A stretch of DNA of 64,000 nucleotides from a virus. This document shows positions 36,250 to 44,179 of this stretch, piece by piece. A program made the translations under genes and the position numbers. Within the stretch, counting starts at the first letter, position 1; every line of letters begins with the position of its first letter. The DNA lies in the IMG/VR virus record IMGVR_UViG_3300032242_002041, positions 164,287 to 228,286 of that record. The stretch is one strand, 5' to 3'. The notes below the pieces were generated by a model. The model saw only the letters and a list, made by a program, of their open reading frames with translations. It ran no database searches and was not told where the DNA came from.

Positions 36250-39200
36250 TCTTTGTGTTTCCTTTTCTGTCCTCTACGCATATTTAACTGCCAACGTGCC
36301 AGTTGTCCTTTACGACCTTTGGCATGACTCGCTTTTTCTAATTCAGCCATTGTAGCACCTTTGGGGATGCCGTGACGAACGCTATCGCCTGGACGACCAG
36401 GTCCTTTGCCGTCGGCAAAATTTTCTTGTAATCCTCTGACTGACATATTGTGTCCAGTGCTACGTTCTAGTTCGTTGGCACGAGCATCAGCCTGCGACCA
36501 AGGCACGTTATCCATTCTGCTGATCTCGCGTCCTAAGGTAACATCGTATATTGCCCAAGTGCCTACTCTATTGGTAGCATCCGCGGGTTGGTCAAAGTTC
36601 TGTGCCACATCTGGCTCAACATCCTTGACTGCTGTTTCTTGCTTGCGTGGTCTATAACCATAGTCGTGAGTGTCGTTTGGCAAACCCTTCATTGTCAGCC
36701 ATTTATCAAACGTTGCATCTGCTTCTTGTTTGTCAGCGGCATAGAACCGGTCCACTACACGTAGATTTACATCGCCAAGATTTACAATTTCGTAGTTGTA
36801 GTCTGTGGGCTTTTTGGTTTGAGTAATGCGCTTGGCTAACTTGGCACGTGGTGTCATAGTTGCTGGATCTTCCCAAGGGCGAACCTGGAAGCCAATGCCT
36901 TGATCCACATACTTGTCGTAGACCTGATCAGCCACTTCGCCTTTGCTCTTGCCCTTGACTATTTCCAGCGTCTTGCCAGTGTTGACATCATACACTTCCC
37001 AGTCTTGCTCACCCATGTTGACCAGCTGATATTCACCAGAGTCCAAGGCTTCACGACCATACTTGGCCCATACTCGGTTTTTAACTTCACTTTCGGGGTA
37101 ACCATTCCACTCGGCACCAGGAACTGGTTCCCACCGACCGTTGACGTTTTGATACAGTCTAAAACGCTGATTCATTTTCTTTTCTTTACCGATGGTCTTT
37201 TCGGCCCATTGTTTCTTGAGTTGTTCTGCGGTGAGTTCACCCGCGGCATATTGACTGAACAGAGCTAGTTCACTGTCGCCTTCGGGCGCTACTAACTTGT
37301 ACAACTTCTTGGCATACTCTCTGCGTTCTTCAGCAGGGTTAGCCGCCAAACTCATAGCACGGGCAAAACGCAACATGGTTGTTTGTAATTTTTCCGGATC
37401 AGCTGACTCTTCTGCTAACCAATCACCACCTGGCGATCTAAATTCAATATAGCCTTTTTGTATGTGGGCACTGGTGTACTTGCCATCGCCTACCCCTTTT
37501 TGTATTTCTTTGTGTGCTAGTTCAATCAAGCCACTCTGCATGAGTTTGATCGCACCCATAGGATCAGCACGACCGCCTTTGATGTTTTCACGGAACTTGC
37601 TCATGGCACTCTTGGTGTAGGTATTGGCTTCGCGACCAAATGACCGTAACACATACTCGTCACCCAAGAACAGGATTAATTTCAAGTAGTCAACATCGCC
37701 ACCTTTGAATGGCACACTAACGCCCATGTGCAGGCCAGTTGAGCTGTTGGTATAGGCATTACCTTCTTGAGGATTATTGGCCCAGTCACATACTTGTTGT
37801 AGTTTTTCTAATGCTGTCAACAGGGGCATAGGAGGACTTACAATTTCCAACCCAAAATCTTCACGATCATCGGGTTCTAAACTGGTATCAGGTTCTACAA
37901 TAAACTGTCCTTCTCGGCGAGTAGCTTGGTGATAACCGCTACTTACTTTAACCGGCATGTCAACGGCACTGTTCAAACTGTCACCAATTTCATCCCAATC
38001 ACGACTTCCGTCATTGCCACCGCCACCGGTCATGTAAGGCCAGTCTAAGTCATATGAATTGGCCACATCACTCATCCAGCGTAGACCCACATCATCAAAG
38101 AATCCTGAATCGTCATCAATTTGATAATTGTCGCGGAAATCATCCAGTGCGGCATCCCAGTTGGCACCTTCCTTACGTACTTCATCTGCTATTAAATCAT
38201 CCAACAAGCCTTCGGCTTCGTTTTGTGCATCCAGGTATTTGTCGTAAAGTGGGTTGGCTTCAGCATACAAGATCTGTTCTTTACTGCTTGTGAACTTAGG
38301 TGCCCGTTCGCCCGCTTGTATAATGTCATTCATTTCATCGTCGGTTAAATCCAACAACTCCAACTGTTTTTGTATTTCGTTGTCAAGATCCCAATCGCCT
38401 TCATCTACTAGAACTTTACGAATCAAGTCCTCGGCTTCTTCTCTAAAGTCTTTGTGCATTTGCTCGTCATACCACTCATAATACTGTTCGTCAAGTCCTT
38501 CTTGTAAGGCACGCTCTTGTCTAGGACTTAAATTTCCGTAGTCGCCACCACTAAAAAAGTCTATGATATCTTGGATGCTACGACAACGTTCGTCCTGATC
38601 ATAGTCAGGTTCCATTTCGTAGTCACTGTCGCCGTTGTTGCTGGTGTCACGGAAGATTAACTCTGCTTCAAACCCAGCACGTATACCCTGGGCTTCTGGA
38701 CTCCGTGCCCACTGCATTAGATTGCTTGGACTCATACGTACTTCGTCTAGTTGCTCAACTGATTCGGCTACCTTTGTTTTTTTGAACTGTGATAATTCTA
38801 AGGCTAATTTTTCAAACAGGCCATTAGGATTAGCAATCTGCGGTTGTCCTTGACTGTTGGTTTTTAATTTTAATTTGTTAGCTTCTTTGCCAACTTGACC
38901 TGGCTTGATATCTTGTGTAAGCGCCATTGAATAGCGTGGATCTCGGGCCTGTTTCCGTGTAGGGATGTATCCCGATGCTGACTCCTCTACACCTTGCTTG
39001 GCACGTTGCTTGGCACGTTTGGCACGTTGTAAGTAGTATTTTTTTAATTCTAAATCTTTTGGTGTAGCAGTTCTGATCAGATCTAAATGTTGATCCACTG
39101 GAACTTTTTCAACTTCTATTGGTTTAAGTTCGGTTACGCTGGGCACGGAAGTAAACTCTCTGTCATTGCCGCCGGGCTCAAACAAAGGACGACCATTGGC

Positions 39201-40652
39201 ATCATACCTTGGTAACTTGTGTAGGTAAACCATTTGACCGTGTCTAATTTTGCCGCTGAATAAAACCAATTGCGGATCATTGGGAAATCCAGCAGTATCA
39301 GACCCTCGTTCTGTAAGGCCCATTGCTATAGCAAAATTTTTGTCGGCTGTGGCATAAATGGCTTTTTTATTACTCTTAGGATTGCCGCCGGTGTCTTCTG
39401 CCTGTTGTGGCGTCAGTACTGGAATCTCGTTTCTAGATCCGTGCCATAGATATTCTTGTGACGCACTTTCTTTAACTTCATCAGCGTGTAAGCCTTGGGC
39501 TTGCCCTACAGCAAAGTAGTCCGGGTGTAGTCTAGCATAGTCGCGCATTAAGATACCAGCACGGGCATTGGCTTCATTTTCCCATGGTGATCCTGTTTCT
39601 CCAGCTGTTGGTCCCATACGTTGACCATCGCGTTCGTGTTGATGCTTGTGTGTAAGTTCGTGTGCCACAGTGCGCAACACATCCATGATGTGACGATGGC
39701 CCCAGGCTACTTCAAGCAAGTGTTGATTGTTGATGTAACGGCCAAAAGTTTTGTTACGCACAGACCATTCAGGATCTTTGCGTAATTTAATTGTGGGCAT
39801 CTGCTTGAGTTTTAATTCTTTAAAACAAAAGTCAATAAAATCTTTTAGTATCTCTTCGTCTGAGGGAACAGGGTCTGGTTCCGTTACGGCTTCAACTATC
39901 TCTGGAGTTCGAAATCCATACTTTACAGGAGTCTTAACTACAGTTTTTTCTTTTAAACTGAGTTCCTGATCTTTGGCTGCGTTACGAGCATCATATAATT
40001 CTTTAATCTTGCCTTGACTACGTAACATTTTAAATGCCAAATTTTCTGGTCCAAATTCGCCGTGTTGTTCAAGTCCAGTTTGGCGCATCTTTTTAATCTT
40101 TTCAGCCATACAGGTCATCTGTTTTAAGTTGCCTGATTTGATAGCACGTTCAATTTGGTGCCCTACTGACTCAAATTTGTTTCGAGTGCTGGTATCGTCT
40201 ACCACTGACTTGACACGACGCGGAACTTGAATCCAGTCATTGTTTAAGATACTGTAAATGCCTTGACTAATATGCGGAGCATCGGCATCTTGAACATATA
40301 GTTCAACATCGTATCCACCAATTGTAATATTGTGTTGTTCGTTATACTGAAACTTTTTAGCATCAAACAGTTCACGATAAACTTCGTTATCGGGCATTTT
40401 AACTACTAGGTGTAGATCGATGTCTGAATTGGGTGTGTATGTGTAAGCGGCATTGCTACCACTAATAGTTATGTCTTTGAGGTCAAGGTCTGTAACGCCC
40501 AGAAACTCGCGAAAATCTTCAGCTATTAACAATAGCTGTGCTTTAACTTCTGGCTTTAAATGCTCAGTAGAATCCCATAATCTAGGATTTAATCGATTAT
40601 TAAATTTGACGGCATCGTCAAGGTTATAGGCGTCTAATTCAAGAATATTCAT
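36246..40652 (-). CDS. giant polyvalent internal protein: nucleotidyltransferase, metallopeptidase, ART-like, amidoligase
   Basis: 1468 aa from MNILEL. Domains: (1) about 40-240, pol-beta/MNT nucleotidyltransferase with GSNAAYTY...SDIDL (65-80); (2) about 265-385, zinc peptidase with HELTH (331-335) and a downstream ENEAN; (3) about 400-520, ADP-ribosyltransferase-like with WHGSR (403-407), AIYAT (431-435) and REF (498-500), suggesting an H-Y-E triad; (4) about 640-1110, amidoligase-like domain with GFEAEL (660-665), DTSLEP and STGLHMGV; (5) basic C-terminal repeats with WxVYDVxTG. Linkers VKE-S, VEE-S, VAE-S and LDE-V separate the domains. Resembles the polyvalent proteins described in phages. 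Confidence 0.75.
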   Translation of the reverse strand: MNILELDAYNLDDAVKFNNRLNPRLWDSTEHLKPEVKAQLLLIAEDFREFLGVTDLDLKDITISGSNAAYTYTPNSDIDLHLVVKMPDNEVYRELFDAKKFQYNEQHNITIGGYDVELYVQDADAPHISQGIYSILNNDWIQVPRRVKSVVDDTSTRNKFESVGHQIERAIKSGNLKQMTCMAEKIKKMRQTGLEQHGEFGPENLAFKMLRSQGKIKELYDARNAAKDQELSLKEKTVVKTPVKYGFRTPEIVEAVTEPDPVPSDEEILKDFIDFCFKELKLKQMPTIKLRKDPEWSVRNKTFGRYINNQHLLEVAWGHRHIMDVLRTVAHELTHKHQHERDGQRMGPTAGETGSPWENEANARAGILMRDYARLHPDYFAVGQAQGLHADEVKESASQEYLWHGSRNEIPVLTPQQAEDTGGNPKSNKKAIYATADKNFAIAMGLTERGSDTAGFPNDPQLVLFSGKIRHGQMVYLHKLPRYDANGRPLFEPGGNDREFTSVPSVTELKPIEVEKVPVDQHLDLIRTATPKDLELKKYYLQRAKRAKQRAKQGVEESASGYIPTRKQARDPRYSMALTQDIKPGQVGKEANKLKLKTNSQGQPQIANPNGLFEKLALELSQFKKTKVAESVEQLDEVRMSPSNLMQWARSPEAQGIRAGFEAELIFRDTSNNGDSDYEMEPDYDQDERCRSIQDIIDFFSGGDYGNLSPRQERALQEGLDEQYYEWYDEQMHKDFREEAEDLIRKVLVDEGDWDLDNEIQKQLELLDLTDDEMNDIIQAGERAPKFTSSKEQILYAEANPLYDKYLDAQNEAEGLLDDLIADEVRKEGANWDAALDDFRDNYQIDDDSGFFDDVGLRWMSDVANSYDLDWPYMTGGGGNDGSRDWDEIGDSLNSAVDMPVKVSSGYHQATRREGQFIVEPDTSLEPDDREDFGLEIVSPPMPLLTALEKLQQVCDWANNPQEGNAYTNSSTGLHMGVSVPFKGGDVDYLKLILFLGDEYVLRSFGREANTYTKSAMSKFRENIKGGRADPMGAIKLMQSGLIELAHKEIQKGVGDGKYTSAHIQKGYIEFRSPGGDWLAEESADPEKLQTTMLRFARAMSLAANPAEERREYAKKLYKLVAPEGDSELALFSQYAAGELTAEQLKKQWAEKTIGKEKKMNQRFRLYQNVNGRWEPVPGAEWNGYPESEVKNRVWAKYGREALDSGEYQLVNMGEQDWEVYDVNTGKTLEIVKGKSKGEVADQVYDKYVDQGIGFQVRPWEDPATMTPRAKLAKRITQTKKPTDYNYEIVNLGDVNLRVVDRFYAADKQEADATFDKWLTMKGLPNDTHDYGYRPRKQETAVKDVEPDVAQNFDQPADATNRVGTWAIYDVTLGREISRMDNVPWSQADARANELERSTGHNMSVRGLQENFADGKGPGRPGDSVRHGIPKGATMAELEKASHAKGRKGQLARWQLNMRRGQKRKHKE

Positions 40653-40657
40653 GATAG

Positions 40658-40665
40658 TATTTACC
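40658..40665 (-). promoter_or_regulatory. late-like promoter box abutting a start codon
   Basis: GGTAAATA on the minus strand, 5 nt before the ATG of the 1468-aa gene; no Shine-Dalgarno in between. Confidence 0.4.
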
Positions 40666-40670
40666 GGGCA

Positions 40671-40696
40671 AACAAAAGCCGCTTTGATAGCGGCTT
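40671..40696 (-). terminator. rho-independent terminator
   Basis: Minus strand: stem AAGCCGCT/AGCGGCTT (40676-40683 with 40689-40696), 5-nt loop, then TTTTGTTTG. It ends the glycosyltransferase transcript and separates it from the giant gene. Confidence 0.75.
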
Positions 40697-40718
40697 GTGT
40701 CATTTAAACAAAAACAGT

Positions 40719-41621
40719 TTATTTTTTCTTTTTCTTGCTGGATGATGCCAGTACTTTAGCTTCAACCGGCTTGGGTGCTACATCAACAGGTGCAGCAACA
40801 CCTGTAGGACCACCTAGTGCTACATTATTGTTTAATGCCAGAGTATGCAGATCTTTGTAGAGTTGATCTTGTGTTTGAAAGTCAAATACATAGGTTCCTG
40901 TGTGCTTGAGTAGGACACGCTTGTCAACCCACACTTTACCTCCTAGATCACGCCAGTTTTCACAGAAAGTCCAGTCTTCGCTATAGTAGCGGTTCTCACG
41001 AACTGCTGTATCAAAGTAGGTTTTCATAAACGGATTTAATTCAGGCGGCAGGCCAATGTCATTTAAAAACGGCTTGGTAGCAGGATGAGCATTGAGTTTT
41101 TCAAATACATCACGTTTGATCAACATAAATCCTGTGCCAGTTTTGCTAACTTCTTGCAGACCATCTGGGCCTTCTTCGGCTCCTTCAAAACCATTGACAC
41201 ACCACTTGACTGGCAGGCTTTTCATTGGGTATAAACCACCAATAACGTCCACGTCACGATTTAACATGACCAGCAGGTGCCATGGCTCCCAACCAATGTC
41301 AGCATCAATAAACATCAGGTGTGTGGATTCTTTGTTGTACAGGAACTTGGCTGTGAGTGTGTTACGAGCACGGCTAATCAATGACTCATTGGTCATGGTT
41401 TCCATGGTCCAATCAATGCCCAATTGACGGCAAGTATTGGCCCATTTGATATAGCTCATAAAACAACTTTCTGTTAGCATACCACCATAGCAGGGCATAC
41501 AAATATGAACTCGAGTAGTTTTTAAATAATCAACGTTAACTTGAATTTGTTGTTGTCCTGGCTGTAGGGCCGGCGCTTGTGGTGTTTCTGTTGTTGGTAC
41601 TGCGTCTTTGGTTTCAGCCAT
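40719..41621 (-). CDS. GT-A-like glycosyltransferase
   Basis: 300 aa. After a Pro/Gln-rich start, VHICMPCYGG and the LMFIDADIGWEP segment (a D-x-D type site) identify a GT-A glycosyltransferase common in T4-like phages. The C-terminus is Lys-rich (KKKKK). A perfect 10-bp hairpin in the leader runs into the ribosome site and may control translation. A terminator follows the gene. Confidence 0.75.
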   Translation of the reverse strand: MAETKDAVPTTETPQAPALQPGQQQIQVNVDYLKTTRVHICMPCYGGMLTESCFMSYIKWANTCRQLGIDWTMETMTNESLISRARNTLTAKFLYNKESTHLMFIDADIGWEPWHLLVMLNRDVDVIGGLYPMKSLPVKWCVNGFEGAEEGPDGLQEVSKTGTGFMLIKRDVFEKLNAHPATKPFLNDIGLPPELNPFMKTYFDTAVRENRYYSEDWTFCENWRDLGGKVWVDKRVLLKHTGTYVFDFQTQDQLYKDLHTLALNNNVALGGPTGVAAPVDVAPKPVEAKVLASSSKKKKK

Positions 41622-41627
41622 GATTTC

Positions 41628-41657
41628 CTCTAGTAAAGTGTCTGATATTTACTAGAG
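41628..41657 (-). promoter_or_regulatory. leader hairpin touching the ribosome site
   Basis: Perfect 10-bp inverted repeat CTCTAGTAAA/TTTACTAGAG with a 10-nt loop. On the minus-strand transcript the 3' arm ends in the first bases of AGAGGAAATC, the ribosome site of the glycosyltransferase. Confidence 0.55.
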
Positions 41658-41671
41658 TTTAACACACCTGG

Positions 41672-42484
41672 TTATTTTTTCCTAGGCCTACATTCGTCAA
41701 TATAGTCTTGACTGTCACGTAAAATTTGAATTTGTTCTCGCAGATATTGGATATTTTTTTGTAATTTTGCCATACGATTTTCGCGCATAACTGTCACAGG
41801 TTGATCACCGGCAAATACCTTTTCCTGCCCATAAATTACAGCATCTTGAGGCTCATTAACACCCAAACGTTGATCAAAAATATCTTTTAATTCTGGATCT
41901 GGAGCACCATACAAATCAGTAATGATTTGATTACGATCGTTTTCATTGCCATCAACATACATTTTTCTCACAGTGCTGGCAGAATCTGCATCTTGACCCA
42001 GGACTTTAAATGGAATAGTATCCACAACATCTACATAGGCTGTGCCATCGGAAATAGGCTTGCAATCTTTTAAATTTTTAGGCAGGGGTTGTGGGTTAGC
42101 TGGACTTCCGTCCCGCTTGGGAGCAAAGCTAAATCTAGGACGTTGAATAACTTTGCCATCAGCATCTTTAATTAACTGTTGATCTTTTGCTCCCACAGCA
42201 AAAATTAATACAGTATTTTCTGGATCTGGAATATTGGTATATTCTGTAATATGATAAGGATTAACTACTTTGACAATGTCGCTGGCCGGAACGCCCATTT
42301 TGGTTAACATGGTAACTTTGTCACTGTAGCTAAATGGACTGCTTGCTCCGTCTTGTTTTTCAGTTGTAGCAATTTTGACACGCCCGCCCAGTGGAGTGTA
42401 TTTCTTGACAAGATAGTCATAAACACCTTTATGACCTCGGTGGAATAGATGGAATCTGCCTGGATATATTACAAGATAGTTCAT
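41672..42484 (-). CDS. nucleotidyltransferase (NMNAT/cytidylyltransferase superfamily)
   Basis: 270 aa. The YPGRFHLFHRGHKGVYDYL start holds the HxGH nucleotide site (FHRGH), and STVRKMY is in the position of the second ATP motif. The family joins NMN, pantetheine-P, glycerol-P or similar groups to a nucleotide. With nadE in the window an NAD role is possible. A coiled-coil tail (QKNIQYLREQIQILRD) is added at the end. Confidence 0.75.
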   Translation of the reverse strand: MNYLVIYPGRFHLFHRGHKGVYDYLVKKYTPLGGRVKIATTEKQDGASSPFSYSDKVTMLTKMGVPASDIVKVVNPYHITEYTNIPDPENTVLIFAVGAKDQQLIKDADGKVIQRPRFSFAPKRDGSPANPQPLPKNLKDCKPISDGTAYVDVVDTIPFKVLGQDADSASTVRKMYVDGNENDRNQIITDLYGAPDPELKDIFDQRLGVNEPQDAVIYGQEKVFAGDQPVTVMRENRMAKLQKNIQYLREQIQILRDSQDYIDECRPRKK

Positions 42485-42500
42485 TGTAACATATTTATGG

Positions 42501-42938
42501 TTACATGTGCTCTAAGAGCCAGAGATAAACAGGGGTAGAAAATTTAAGACTAACTGTGCCATTACATCCCATTTCTCCATAGAATTTACTTTGGGTTTCT
42601 GGGCCAGTGCTATTGAACCGGTGCGTATAAACAGCCTGTTCTACAAGTGTATGACCCAGGGCTATTTCGTCAAATGTCAAGTTTGAAATGGTTAATGTAG
42701 CATCTGCAATAATATCGCCGGCTGCGTTGATTTTAGTATGATCCGTGGTTTTATTTTTCATTACAAATCGTAATTCGTGGTCAGCTTCGTCCTCGACAAG
42801 TTCTATAAAAATTTTCTCTGCAGACGCCACATGGTTGGTGTCAAAATGTTTTTGATCATCAACCCAGACTTCTAAACCCAGTGCCGCAGAGGCATCGGTA
42901 GTATCAACATGACACGAAATTACTATATTGTTTGTCAT
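42501..42938 (-). CDS. hypothetical protein, 145 aa
   Basis: Beta-rich; a carbohydrate-binding-module-like pattern (VDDQKHFDTNH, ELRFVMKNKT). Adjacent to other small structural-region genes with no gap after its upstream neighbour. Possibly a virion decoration protein. Confidence 0.6.
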   Translation of the reverse strand: MTNNIVISCHVDTTDASAALGLEVWVDDQKHFDTNHVASAEKIFIELVEDEADHELRFVMKNKTTDHTKINAAGDIIADATLTISNLTFDEIALGHTLVEQAVYTHRFNSTGPETQSKFYGEMGCNGTVSLKFSTPVYLWLLEHM

Positions 42939-43298
42939 TTAATACGAAGCGTTGACGATGTTTACGTTGCCGGCAACAAAATCAGTTACAGTTGCTCGTA
43001 ACCAAGTAAAATTACCAACAACTGTGTTGCTACGAACTTCTGACTGGTTGTTGGCTTCTAGTCGTGCTATTTCAAACCAAGGTGCTGATTCTTGAAGATC
43101 ATTTAGCGTAGCCTCAATGGTAATATTTCCTTGCAGAGCATCTACATCATACAAGATAGTTTGAATAGCACCTTGCCCACCGTAGTAGTTGGCTGCCGGG
43201 ACTGCATTACCTATATAGGTGTTACCACCATCGTAATAGGCTGACGGGTCGCCCCATTGTAAAAAGGGCACTAGCGTTTGTGTGGTGTATGAGTTCAT
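42939..43298 (-). CDS. hypothetical structural-region protein, 119 aa
   Basis: Asn/Tyr/Gly-rich, beta-like (YYDGGNTYIGNAVPAANYYGG) with a C-terminal TWLRATVTDFVAGNVNIV. Looks like a virion or fibre accessory protein. Its ATG overlaps the stop of the 55-aa gene (ATGA). Confidence 0.6.
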   Translation of the reverse strand: MNSYTTQTLVPFLQWGDPSAYYDGGNTYIGNAVPAANYYGGQGAIQTILYDVDALQGNITIEATLNDLQESAPWFEIARLEANNQSEVRSNTVVGNFTWLRATVTDFVAGNVNIVNASY

Positions 43299-43462
43299 GC
43301 TAATGTAAGTTCAACTAGCGTATTATCACCGGCTAGTGCTTCTACTACACTGACAACTTCAGCTATGTTTTCTGAGCTTAACGGAAGACGGTCAATTTCT
43401 GTAGAATTTGGAACCATTTTGCTAACGGTAATTACAAAGGTTTGTTCGATTAATTTTGCCAT
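43295..43462 (-). CDS. small protein, 55 aa
   Basis: Frame MAKLIEQTFVITVSKMVPN...LVELTLA, coupled to the next gene by ATGA. Helix-strand mix, no motif. Too short for common ORF cut-offs, but the overlap and position support it. Confidence 0.65.
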   Translation of the reverse strand: MAKLIEQTFVITVSKMVPNSTEIDRLPLSSENIAEVVSVVEALAGDNTLVELTLA

Positions 43463-43468
43463 AGTGTA

Positions 43469-44179
43469 TTATTTAGTCGGGATTATCTGCATAGTTTTTC
43501 TTATAAGGCCAGGGCGAACTAAACCGAGCATGGTTAACCACAGCATTTCGTTGTGATCAACAAAAAAGTAATCTTGGGTCCTATTAAACGGCCCTACTAT
43601 CCATGCGTTGAGCGCAGGGCTTACCCTAACAGTCTGTTGATTTAATAAAAATCCCGTTAGATGAGTCTTTTGTTCCGCGGTCAATTTGACTATTTTAAAA
43701 TAACTACGAAATTGGTGTTGAGGGTTTTTTAGTTGTATAGTATTTGGAGGACGATTAATATCTGCTCGACTGTAACTGTTACTTTCTACTCCATTGAGTT
43801 GATCTACCCGATCAATTAAAGTTAAATCGTTGGTGTAAAGGTATCCTTGGTTGGCACTTACTACTAGTTTAAAATCTACAGGTGCAGTTAACAACAGCGT
43901 TGCCAAGGTGTGTAAGTTATCAACCGTTTGGTCGGTAATTTCTTTTCTTCGCTGTCCTAGTATATGTTGACGGCCTAATACTTGTCCGGTCTTGTGCCAT
44001 CGTTGCATGGCTATGCTACGCCACTCTCGGCGACGTTCAATCGTTCGATCAATTTCGTCATGACCAAGGTCGCGCAAAGCACTGGCTTCATCCATTGTGA
44101 AACTTAGCACGTATTCAAATCGATTATGAAACAATCGATCTTTGACAACCGATTTAAATTGTTGGATCGCTTTGGTCAA
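43469..44179 (-). CDS. conserved phage protein, 236 aa
   Basis: Charged helical N-terminus (IDRTIERRREWRSIAMQRWHK) followed by a beta-rich half. Family not recognised beyond similarity in style to T4-like phage proteins. The reading frame begins at TTG inside the end of clpA (26-nt overlap); no strong ribosome site, so the exact start is uncertain. Confidence 0.55.
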   Translation of the reverse strand: MTKAIQQFKSVVKDRLFHNRFEYVLSFTMDEASALRDLGHDEIDRTIERRREWRSIAMQRWHKTGQVLGRQHILGQRRKEITDQTVDNLHTLATLLLTAPVDFKLVVSANQGYLYTNDLTLIDRVDQLNGVESNSYSRADINRPPNTIQLKNPQHQFRSYFKIVKLTAEQKTHLTGFLLNQQTVRVSPALNAWIVGPFNRTQDYFFVDHNEMLWLTMLGLVRPGLIRKTMQIIPTK

